DNA from: Neurospora crassa OR74A
Taxonomy: Eukaryota > Ascomycota > Sordariomycetes > Sordariales > Sordariaceae
Direction of reading: 5' to 3'
Assembly (NCBI RefSeq): GCF_000182925.2
Contig: NC_026505.1
Coordinates: 496,001-560,000, forward strand
DNA length: 64,000 nt
Shown here piece by piece: positions 12,283-23,296 of this stretch. Position 1 is the first letter of the stretch; each line of letters begins with the position of its first letter. The notes beneath the pieces are model-generated. The model searched no databases and had not been told where the DNA came from. It saw nothing but the letters and a program-made list of their open reading frames with translations. Both the position numbers and the translations under genes were made by a program.

Positions 12283-15225
12283 CTTGCCAAGACTGCACAG
12301 GCGATTGAGTGTGGGAAAGGCTGTAACGCCGTATGTTCGCTACCGAATTTCTGACTTCTTGTCTTTCGGGGACACTTCCTCATCTTGCACATTCGTTGAG
12401 CCAAGACTGCTACGGCGATAGATGGCAGGTACATTTCTAGGACCAAGATGAAAAAAGGGTTTTTTCGATCCTTGAAACGGGAGATTTCGCACCATGGAGC
12501 AGGCCGAGGTGGAAGTCTGGTTCGTTGGTTGTCAGCCAACATGTTGAATTGTTAGTGCATCCTGTGATTTGCACTGCACGGACGGACACAGACACTAACA
12601 ACCTCAAAACAGAACTAAGGGAAAACACGGCGGCGCTTTCACACCTTCCTCGGCATTCACAACGCCGTGTCCTTGCGATTGCCGTCAATGGTTGTCACAC
12701 GTTACGGCAGTCACCATTTACCACATTGAAAGTTCATCTGGTGGCCGCAAAGCTATCAAGGTTGGAGCGATCATCGACTTTAGCTGTCACTTTTCTTTTT
12801 CTCCCCCCTCCCCCGCCTCATCAGGGACAGGCACCCTTCCCCTTCCATGATCAACGTGATCGGAGCGAGGGCCTGAGCGAGACAGGGACTCTCTTGGTGA
12901 CCACCACCACCAACCACTCGACGAGTCGATCATATGTTCAATATTCCCAAACATACCCTAGAAGATCAGCCATTGTCTGGATCTATCGTCGGCAACAAAC
13001 GATGCCTGTGCTCAATCACATAGGGTATCCATGGCGTACCAACTCGTTCGGGCATGCTTCTTCCTCTGATTGGCTACCTCGGCCGTCGTCCCTCACTTGC
13101 GAATCACTTTCCTGTTCAAGTGTCAACACCAGAGCCTCGACATTGCGCATCATTTCTCACTATCGATAGGTCGTCCGGATATGACGACAAAGTTGAGACT
13201 TGATCGACTCCACGTTGGTGATAGAAAGTACAGTGAAAGGCCTGGCCTCTCCAATGTCCATCGAGATCCCGCTGAAGAATTGCTTCTGATGAGCTCACCT
13301 TGAGCTTGGCCATCTCAGCCATCAAAGCAATTTTCCACCTTGCTTTCAGCTGAGGAGAACGAGAACTACAAGGGCAGGCGAAACACGTGTGTCGGAAGGA
13401 TCATGAAGCTTGCTAAGCAAGGATCCCAGCATTCTTTCTGGAGTTCTCTCTGCGTGAGCTCAACCAATTCTCATGCTTCGTGGTCCTCGCCCATGCCTTG
13501 TTACCACTCACTCCGAAACAATGGTCCATACTGGACATCTTCACCCCATCTCTTACCCTCCTCTCCCCACAATGGATCTTGCTTCTTCACGTCAAGTGAC
13601 GGCGAGGATCGTTGGCTCTAGCAAGCACCAAGGGTCTAAGCACATGGTGAAATTCAGGAACAGACTCGCAATGGAACCCACGTGTATTGTCTATCTCCAC
13701 ATGGTCCATTTGCTCTTACATACTCCGAACCCATCCTTATTGCCCCTGACAAGACCTGACAATGCATCCTCGCTTGGACTCCCATTTCCCAAACAAGTAA
13801 TGTCTTCGTGCTCTGCAAGCACGCAATAGTTTGCCGGACCAACAAAATGTATCATGTCCGTTGTGCTGGAGCTGGAAATAAGACTATCATCCCTTGCCTC
13901 AAACCATCCTCCCTGCAAAGACCAATCTGGTTGATCGCGCCCAGACACACGCAGCAGTCTACTATCGAAACAGAACCCTCAAGGATCTGATTGGCAAAGG
14001 GTAAATCGGGAATAAGGGCCGGGACTATGTACGTAACTCGGCGCCTCAAGCCCTCCAACCCAAGCCCGTCCCAAGACACTGCATGTTTCTGATTCCTTCC
14101 TTTTTAGATACCTGCAACCTTGATGGGCACACCAACTGTCCCAAGACATTGGCCCCCCATGGACCCTATTCGGTCCATCCCTGCCGACCCTTACCTTGAG
14201 GGCTTAGACAAGCCACAACCATCATTCGAAGAGGGCGTCGTATAAGCATACATAGTGCGTGGGACGTTGTATAGGTGTATCAAGTCAGTCACAAAGATCT
14301 AAGCTCGGCGTACTCGACATACGCAAGGTGTCTGGTCGATCCGTGGACTTCAAGAATTTGGCTCGGACGCTTTGTAAATCCTCCGTTCCGCATGCCGAAC
14401 ATCCGTTACCTTCCTCTCTTTCCTTTTACTAGCTCAAGCCTGCCTGCCCACTTCTCAACCTCGGCCTAGTTGCCGGTCTTGCATCTGTGCGGGTGGCCAA
14501 GATCTGCCCGTCCCCAATTACTTTTTTTCATTTTGCCCATCCGAAATAGCACGAGGAGTCTCCTAGGTCCACCATTTGTTGTGCGTGACCTGATCTCCAG
14601 ATCCCAAATGGTCGAATAGTTTGTCAAAGCCCACGAGCCAACATCGCACTTTCAAACGACTACTACCGTGACGGAATACTACCCCCTTCTTGCGTTTGTG
14701 CTGCCCTCGATAACACGCCAAGTTGAAACAGACACACACAGCACCGGAAGAAGGGACGAAGAAAACAGCAAGTTCTATTAATTACCTGAACGGAGCCCTG
14801 ATATAAGTCCCGGCACGCTGGAGACGAGCCGTCCGTTGGAGAGAGAGATTCCCATCTTTTTTGTGTGCTTGCCGAAACTTTCCCTCCTCGAGACTTTTGC
14901 GACACTGTCGATTTCAACCCACCTAGGCAACATCAACGTGTATAGTCAACCACTCACCTACCCAAACATCAGCTTACTCACCCGAAATCTCTCCTTCCCG
15001 TCGACATCATCAGGCATACACCACCGGATCTATCCACTCCTTGCTACCAATCTCCCCTTGACGGGTGAGCAAACATACCTACTTAGGTACATCGGGAAGC
15101 GACAACAACTACTACGTACGACCAGCAAGCACCGAATCAAGACAACGATAGAGATAATAAAACCAAAGGCAAAAGAAGCAGAGAATGCTATCCAGGCGAT
15201 AGCACTCTGCCGACGTCGTCAAAAA
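12283..15225. other. Intergenic, no gene supported
   Basis: Normal GC content, but the many small frames on both strands overlap one another and none has splice-consistent extension or a recognisable motif. A 20-base segment, GCCAAGACTGC followed by GGCGAT, is repeated near 12.285 and 12.40 kb. The last 600 bases are probably the promoter and 5' leader of the receptor gene starting at 15226. Confidence 0.6.
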
Positions 15226-17405
15226 ATGCGAATCGCCGACAGGGCCGTGGTGGTGGTGGTGGTGGACATCATTTTCACCACACTGGCCTTTATTACTGTG
15301 TGTTTCCGACTGTTTGCGAGGGTGGCTGTGGTTCAGAATGTTGGGTCGGATGATTACTATATCATTGGGTCGATGGTGAGTTTGCTTTTCTTTGTTATTC
15401 TTTCTTTTTTGGTGGTCCTGAGGTTTACGGAGGAGAATGGTGTTGTGGTTGATGTGGTTGTTGGACCTAGCTGGAGCTGGAAGAAAAACAAACAATGAAA
15501 CGGGCCGCGGACCGGGCCGCGCTTACGCCGCTTTTTACATGTACCACGTGGGGTTGGTGGTGGTGGTGATGTTTGCCAACATGGATAAGATGGATGCCAC
15601 AGGTTTACAACGGCAGGGAACAACAATGCGGGGGGCGGTGACGGGGATGAAGCTATTCCCCCCTGGTTGCTTGCCCTGTTGGGTGTCAGTCTGTCGATCA
15701 CTGCTGGATGGAGAGGAGGTCGAAAGGCCACTTCAATGGACATGACATGGGCTAATAATTACTCTACCCTGGTTGACAGATATCGTCGATCGCATATCTT
15801 ACTGTTGTAATGATGCGTAAGTTCGGGTTTTTCTCTCTCATATCCTCTTCCCCCCCGCAACGACGACGACATGCGGACTGACAATGAATACCTTGACTTT
15901 TTGCAGAGATCAAAGCTGGACTAGGGAGGCATCTGATGAGTGAAGATGAGGTTGTTGGGTTTTTATACGTGAGTTCAACCACACCATTGCAAGTCCCACA
16001 AACGGCCCCCTAACTGACATCAAATGACTCCCAATGACAGGCTCTATGGGCAACCATCTGGATCTACTCTCTCGCCCTCATGTTCGTCAAGATGTCCATC
16101 ACGGTGCAATGCTACCGCGTCTTCCGCACTCCACGAATGCAAAAGTTCTTCAAGATTTACTTTGTTCTCGTCGTCATCTACGGGCTCTGGACCGTCTTCG
16201 GCACCTTCTTCACCTGCTGGCCGGTAAATCTCTGGTGGGAGATGGTCCGGCGCGAACGGGCTCCCAAGGGGGTGTGCATGGACAAGAACATCATCACTTT
16301 TACCAATGCGGGAATCAACATTGCGTCGGACCTGGTGTTGGCGATCATCCCCATTCCGCTGCTGTGGAAGCTGCAGATCCCCAAGAAACAAAAGTTGGTG
16401 CTGACGAGTCTGTTTGGCATGGGCATGTTTGCGAGTGTCATGAGTATTGTGAGATTGTCGTCGTTGCAGCAGATTGGGGCGGCGCCGGCGGAGGAGCAGT
16501 CTGGTATGTTTCTTTCTTTCTTTCTTTCTTTCTTTCTTTCCCTTTGTGTTCTTCCATGTCTGCCTCTCTCTGCTTGTCACATACGCTAACAAACCAAAAA
16601 AAAAAAAAAAGTCATGGGCGTCTCCATAGCCATCTGGTCCTGCATCGAAGTCAACATCGCCATCATGTGCGCCTCCGCTCCGGCACTTAAGCCCCTCGTC
16701 ATCAAGGTCTTCCCCAAGATGCTTCTTTCCGATTTGTACGCCAAGACCAAAGGCGCTTATGACGCTTCCAAAAGATACAAGTTGGGCGGCGGCCACGGCG
16801 GCGGCAAATATGGATATGGATATGGACATGGACATGGACATGGAGGAGACGGCAAATCACTATCCGAGCAATCAGGTGGTAAACGCGGAACAACACATAA
16901 CAGATCAGCCCATAGAGGTAGTATCGGCGGTAGTGCTATGCGCTCCATGTCTGGCAGCAGCAATCATCGTTGTCGACCGGGTGAGATCCAGGTGGAGCAC
17001 GAGATTGAGATGAAGAGTGTGCCGATTAGTGAGGTGTTGGGAGGCGAGGATGGTGGTGGTGGTCATGGGAGCAACATGCCTGTACAAATGAACGCAACAG
17101 GATCGGAGGAAGATATCCCGGGACGGATCAGTCCAGCGGGGAGTGAGAGGAAGTTGGTGTGGCAGGATGAGTTTCCTTATCATGAGTCGGGACAGGGACA
17201 GGGAGGCCCAGTGGGGATGGCGATGGCGAGGGGGATGCCCACAGAGAGGGGGATGGGAGTGGGAATGGGGGTGGGAATGGGAATGGGAATGCCAATGGGG
17301 CATGGGAAGAAGGTGACGACTATTACGACTTGTGTGGCGACGAGTAGGCAGGAGACGAGTAGTAGGCAGGAGGCGAGGGAGGCTAAAGAGAGGGAAATGG
17401 TTTGA
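15226..17405 (+). CDS. Pth11-like seven-transmembrane receptor family protein
   Basis: Predicted join 15226-15375, 15780-15816, 15907-15968, 16041-16503, 16612-17405, giving 501 residues. All four introns have GT donors and AG acceptors in matching phase; the first has a GCTAAT and the fourth a CGCTAAC branch point. The protein starts MRIADRAVVVVVV, with a first membrane helix, a family-typical SDDYY at 41-45, several more helices with conserved FxxCWPVNLWW and NxxSDLVLAIIPIPLLW, and a last helix starting SIAIWSCIEVNIAIMCA before a cytoplasmic tail. That is the fungal Pth11/rhodopsin-like integral membrane family, thought to sense surface or nutrient cues in the plasma membrane. The tail from about 295 is low-complexity: a Gly-Tyr/His-Gly run and a Gly-Met run near the end. 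An in-frame upstream ATG at 14836 exists, but the preceding 130 codons are not family-like, so 15226 is chosen. Specific ligand unknown. Confidence 0.85.
16508..16541 (+). repeat. TTTC microsatellite in an intron
   Basis: About eight TTTC units immediately follow the donor of the fourth intron of the Pth11-like gene. Together with a 15-A run before the acceptor, the intron is built almost wholly of simple sequence. Confidence 0.9.
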
Positions 17406-18079
17406 TGATTACCTAGGTAGCTACAGACAGGTATGATCAAATGGGGATATGAAATAAGGTATCACTGAATGGGTTGATGATTGTAAGATGCCCTGGACTA
17501 CGGTAGAGGTACTTTTCTTTTGTTTTCTTAATGTCATATTACCTGCGGTACCTGAGGTAGACTGGGGATAAAGAAAATGAAGCAGACATTCCGTTCCTGG
17601 CTGACTCAACATGGCTAGGTACCTATTTATGCGAAAGATGTCGTGCTTCCATCCTCCACGTTCTTGAGAAGGTATCTACCTACCTAGACATGTAGGCCCA
17701 CGCCACACCGCTATCCCGTGTTACCTGGAAGTAGGTAGGTAGGTAGGTAGGTAGGTGTCCAATGTACCATACACATCACCGTACTATGTATATGTAATAT
17801 GCTAACGTTGTAGGTTGGGGGGGTTTAACTACCTTTTGAACAAAAGAAAAATCCCTTCTTGATTTCAAGTCCAAGTCCTTGGTTGTGTCGTCTGCGTAGG
17901 TTTGTCCTTTTCTTTTTTCCATCGTCCACCACTCCACCATTTCTTGATTTTGTTAATTCCGGCTAAACGGAAATGTCGGCTGTTGATTTCAATTGCAACC
18001 GGGCATGCATGCTACTGTCATGCTTGCTCCTCCTCGTGTAGTGCCTGAATGATGCTCATTGCTGCCATATATACCAATC
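17406..18079. other. Intergenic between convergent genes; TAGG repeat
   Basis: The 3' flanks of two converging genes. It contains a run of six TAGG units at 17731-17756 and several ACCTA/TAGGT words. No coding signal was seen. Confidence 0.6.
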
Positions 18080-20597
18080 TCACGCAGAGACCCTCCCCGT
18101 ATTGCTGCTCGCTGCACCACCCAGCATCATGTACGGCCTCAACTGCTCGATAATCTCCGTCAACTCCTCGTTCTCATCCGCCGATGCTTCACTGCGATCA
18201 TGATCATCTCCTCCCCCATCCATTCCCGCATCTTCGTCCGCGTACCTATGCCCTTTTTCTTCTTCTTGTTCATCCGTGTCATCATGCTCCTCCTCGTCGC
18301 CGTAGTCCCTGTCGTCATCGTACTCCCCGTCGTACCGGCCCGCACCGGGGAAGTATCCTGATAGACGCCGACCTCCTAGGCTTCTTATTTCTTCGTTTTC
18401 TTCATTCCCTTCTTGTTCATATTGTTGTTGTCGTTGTTGTCCTTCTTCTTCTTCTTCTTCTTCTTCTTCCATTCCTTCTTCCACAGCAGAGACATTCCCC
18501 CACGTAGAAGGCACATACGATATCCTATCGTCGATATTCACGCTCGATACCTGTCTGCTGTGTGTGGCCCCGTATCCTCCTCCTCCGTACCCTCCTCCGT
18601 AACCCCGACCACCACCGTACGTGCTCCCCTCGTCAAACTGACTCCCGTATTCACTCGGCGGTATTTGTCCCACCAACCCTTCGCTCATGGGGATCGAATC
18701 GAGTGACGAGCCACGCGAGTGTATCGAGTCATTCAGGTTCATCATGTTGTTGTTGTTGTTCCCCCCCGCCGCCGCCGCCGCCATGAGCCCACCGTGTACC
18801 ATGCCACGTACAAAGCCACCTGGACCTGGACCTACTGCTGATCCAGGGGTCCGAGGACTGGCTAGGCCCCGATCACTTCCGCTGCCGAGCTCGGATTGGA
18901 TGACGCTTGCTTCGCCTACTTCGCCGAATTCGCCAAACTCCTCGTCTTCTTCTTCACCGCCGCCACCTCCGTCGCCGTCTTCCTGGTAGTAGTCGTCGTT
19001 GTCTTCGTCGCCGTAATTGGAGGAGTCACTGTCGGTGTTGCTGGCCATGGCGAGTTCATCGGCTAGAGAGAGGCGGCGACGGAGGGTGGGTGGGTCTAGC
19101 TGCTGGGACTGTGAGAGACCTCGGGAATGTTGTGGTCGTTCATCTGTTTCTCCGTTCATGTCAGTACACCTTAAACTTATACCACTTGAACATATCATGT
19201 CGAAAATAATGAAACATACCCTCCTCCCTGATGCCCATCCCCACCATTCCATGCACCGTACTCCTCCGCACATTCGCCCTCGCCCTTTGATCAAACGCCT
19301 GGCCAGTTGGACTCATAGTCATGGCTTCCATCGAACCCCTTGATCCGTGCGACCCCTGGCTCGATCTCAGATTCGAATATGACCGCGAATTGCCCAGCGT
19401 CGACGCGTAATCGGAAAAGTCCCCGTCGTCATTAAACATGATGCTCCGCTTCCTGTGCATCATACCACCATTCGGCGCCGTCCCTGGCCGCTTTTGCTGG
19501 GTATAGCTACTCTGTCTCTGACCACCACCACCACCACCACGAGAATGAGCCTCTGCTTCATGGGGAGGTGGGATAGTAACGAGACTTATCCTCCTCGGCG
19601 GACGCGGTCTCCAAGAGGTGGGACTAAGCTGGGCCGAATTTTGCGTGTGGCTGGTCTGAGGCCGGTTCTGATGGTTCTGGTTGTCACCACGGGGTAGTGG
19701 CTGCGACACAGCGACAGGCACCTCGCTGCTCGCATGACGGCGCTCAAGCTCAACGGCCCGGCGAAGAATACGATCGTACCCTTCGTAAAAGTGCTGCTGG
19801 ACAGGCTCAAAGTCGGCTCCGCCAGCGGCTCGGTCCACTTGCTTCATCAGCTGCAGTTGACCTTCGGTGAACTCGAGTGATTCAATGGCGAGCTGGATGG
19901 CGGCGTTGACGCGCATTTCGGCACGTAGTTCCTGGATGACGGCCATGCTGACGCCCGGATTATCGGCGGCCAGGTCGCGGTATTCATAGGCGGGCTCGAA
20001 GCGTTCAGGGACGGGGGCGAGGCGGAGAGGCAAGGGAGGGCCGAGGGGCGGGAAGTCGGGTGAGATTTCCCCTTCTCTTTGTGTTGTTGCTGTTGTTGTG
20101 GTGGTGCTGCCGGCTGGTGCTGATTCCGATCTGTTGAGTCCGGGTTTGACTACCTGTGGCGATGCCTCATCCAGTTCCAGACTGAGGGTCCTGGTCTTCA
20201 ACGACTCCTGGTGCTGCTTCATACTGAGACCGGCTTCGGCAGCATGAGGGCGTTCCAGGGTAACGAGCGTATCGGCCAGGGCCCTCTGCAGGCCGCCGAG
20301 GGTGCCCGAAAGCACCTCGTTCCATCCCTTGGGGTACTCGTCATGCGGCAGGACCTCGGCCATGAACATGTTGAGGGCGTCTTGGAGGCTCTTGCCCATG
20401 AGCAGCATGGCACCCACCAGGGCGTCCTTTTCGGCATCCTTGAGTGAGTGAGGCAGATTCGCTTGTTTGAGTTCCTTGACGTAGCCGTCGAGCTGCTTGA
20501 CAATGGTGACGGGGTTCTCGGCGGCGACCCGTTTGCGGTCCGCGTCACCGCGACGGAACAGCCATGTCCCGAGATCGGGCAGTGGAAGCACCGCCAT
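18080..20597 (-). CDS. Unrecognised 813-residue protein with low-complexity acidic C-terminus
   Basis: Complement join of 18080-19143 and 19220-20597. The intron has donor GTATGT, branch TACTGAC and acceptor CAG in phase, giving 813 residues. The start MAVLPLPDLGTWLFRRGDA is the first ATG. Residues 1-170 look folded and partly helical (KQLDGYVKELKQANLP, DALVGAMLLMGKSLQDALN, EVLPHDEYPKGWNEVLSG). A second helical stretch around 220-300 includes RAEMRVNAAIQLAIE. The rest is disordered: Pro/Ser-rich linker, a Gly-rich piece, a Glu/Gln block and a long Asp/Glu block, ending LTEIIEQLRPYMMLGG. The microsatellite-like TTC and CCG runs on the plus strand are its Glu and Gly codon runs. No named domain or signal peptide recognised. 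A conserved filamentous-fungal cytoplasmic or nuclear protein is likely, function unknown. An acceptor nine bases upstream would add three residues and also keep phase. Confidence 0.75.
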
Positions 20598-23296
20598 TTG
20601 CTGTTAGGCCCGGGTCCGGGACCGGGTCCGTTTCCGGCACGGTCGGCGGGTTCTCAATGACTTGCGTGTGCCGTGTGTCAAGTGTGCCCCGCATCGGCCG
20701 GATCCCAATCAATATTGAGGGGAACCGGGCGCCGGGAGGGGAAAAAGGGGTAAAGATTGAGACAAGTACCACAAGACAAGTGATTCGCCGCCCTAACAAA
20801 TGATGTCCGACATGAGGAATGTTGGCGGTTTGAACTCCAACTGGACAGGAAAGCCGTCTCCAACAACAACAAACAGTCAGGTAAACAATAGCTGCGGACC
20901 GTGGACGCGGATGGATGGTGGCCTTGTTGAGGACAAGTGGTTTAGGTTGGGATCCATCCACATTGTGGATCTGGCGGTGTGCTGTCGTGGGCTGGACTGG
21001 CCGCTTGAGATTGGAGGTTTAGAAAGTTGTTGCTCCATTCGCCTTGTCAGGCTACACATTGGTCAATTGCCCGGAGACCTGTCACTTCCACACCACAGCG
21101 ACAATTGTTTTGGGGACGGAAATCCACTGGACCACATCCAGTGCCACGCGCAGCCGCTGCTGCCGCCAAAAGCGCAGGGAGGTGCAGGGTCTATCACGCT
21201 CTTTCCAGGGGACCACTTCACACAAGACCCTGATATGCGGTGGGGTTCTCGTCACTGAGTGGTCCGGTGTTTTCTTGGTGGTCCCTAGTGAACTCCAGTC
21301 TTTGAATGGCATTTCCCCGCACGTCACTGTCTGGTATTGACCAAGGCAAGGACAAACATCAACAAATGAAAGGAAAAAGACGGCCAAAAAGAATGATGAT
21401 GAGATGGATGAACATGACATGACAGAGCCAGGGAGATAATCACATGCTGAGTGGAAAGACAGGCACGAACACGGTACACGTAAGAAACGCGCAAAGTCAA
21501 ATTACACTCGCGTTGATCTTCGTGGATTGTTGACCTCAGGTTGGACAGAGTGTCAGACGGATAATAACAAAGTGGGATGTCAGGGTTTCCCATGTGACTG
21601 ACACCGAATGGAACAGCGAACAGCAATGCCCTGGCGGCAAAGGATGCACCTCCTCCATGCAGGCAACGCAAATACTGTGATATTCCTTCTGTTGGGTATA
21701 GAGACAACTTTGTTAATTCGAATCATGACAACAAAATGAAAGGCAAATGGCCCCCAGCGAAAAAGAGGAATATCTTCCATTCGATGAAGTTGGATCAAGA
21801 GTCCCCGGAACGAACCTACCTTTCCCCCAATAGGTCCTCCTCTCCCAACGAAACAGATAGGGTTAGGGTCAACCTCCCCCCATTCAACTACCTCTCCCGA
21901 TATACGTACACACGAGAGCCTAAACATCTGCCACCCAGCCCAAAGCCCCCAAAATCCCCAAATTACAGGTCACTTTTTTCCCGAGGGTCATCACAAGTGA
22001 TAGCCGAAAGGAACGGTCCGAGCACCGATTACACTACCTCTAGTGATACCTAGGTACCCGAGCCGCTGCACTTACCTACCATAAATCCTTTGAATTACCT
22101 AGGTAGGTATGAAATGGGTTCTATGTGCCACATGGTGTGTACCTACTTGTAGAGGCAGGTAAGGTACCTTAGTGTAACCGAACCGCCGCCGTGACCCGTC
22201 GATACCTTAACAGGCACTACCTTACCTATCTAGGTATGATCGCAACATGTCAACATCGATGCGCGCAACTGCTCCCCCCACTCGTCGTCGTCTGGAGCAG
22301 CTTGGAAGAGCTTCAGTTGGGAATCTGGACATCTACCTACCTACCTAGAGGTACCTACCTACCCCTAACAAGGACAGGCTGCTTTGAAAAGGGACATGGA
22401 AAAGGCAAAGACAAGTCGAAATGAACATCGTCCCTCGCTTTTGACGTTAAAGACCGTATGTACCAAAGGAGGGGTGGGACCCATCCGACTATGGAGGTGG
22501 TTCTGTATACATACGAGGTGATGGTAATAGAGGTGGGTGGATGTTGGGGCGCTGGAGCAGTTTTTTTTGGGGGGGAGAGCGGAGTTTAGGTGAGGATGTT
22601 GTTGGTTTTGGGGTTTGGGGGGGGGGGGGGGGGAGAGAGGATGATGAAGAGGAGGAGGAAGAGGGGCTGAAGGGGATGTCTTAAGAGGGAAACAAAGAGA
22701 GAAAAAAAAAAGGCCAACTCTTCGACTTCACCTGAATCTACGAACTCGTTGTTGTGGCTTTGGTGTACAGAAGGTATGATTTTATTAGGGTTGTGTTGTG
22801 GGAGAAGGTGATGTTACAAATCAAAGATGGGCCTGATTACTTGAGAAGAAAGACTGGTTATGGATAGGACGGCGGGTTGTATGGTGAAGCAAAAGCTGCG
22901 TACGAGGAGACAGGTGACGGCAAGGGCGACGGATGGGATGAGGATGGAGATGAGGTTGGCGAAGGGCGTGGCGGGAGGCGTTGAGTAATGGAGGAAAGGC
23001 CGGGGTTCGGAAGTGATGCTAGTTTGATAGGTTGATGATGGATAGAAACGCAAACAATACCAGGATTTCGTGTTCAGAATGAACGAACTCCGAATCATAA
23101 TCAACGGTCAATTCATTCAAATATTCAAGACCCATCCACACGTCACAAAACCATGGTCAGCTTGTTATGTACACCCATCCATTTGACCCCATCCCCATAT
23201 CCGCCAATCCGCTGTCTCCGAACAGGTATCATGCCAACGAAACAAATACAAATAGGTATCATAGAGACTAAGAAAGAAAAGAGTAATCATGAGGAC
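20598..23296. other. Intergenic, no gene supported
   Basis: Probable divergent upstream region of the 813-residue gene, then the 3' flank of rtt109. Overlapping frames on both strands (for example around 21.0-21.3 and 21.6-22.0 kb) lack motifs. It holds many TACCTAGGTAGG words at 22.04-22.37 kb and an uninterrupted run of 17 G at 22617-22633. Confidence 0.6.

Noticed and set aside
12525-13169. A 214-codon plus-strand frame next to the RIP block
   Set aside because: Composition is unremarkable, it overlaps competing frames on both strands, and there is no motif or splice-consistent extension.
14836-15225. N-terminal extension of the Pth11-like receptor
   Set aside because: The 130 extra residues have no family similarity and precede the normal family start directly before the first membrane helix.
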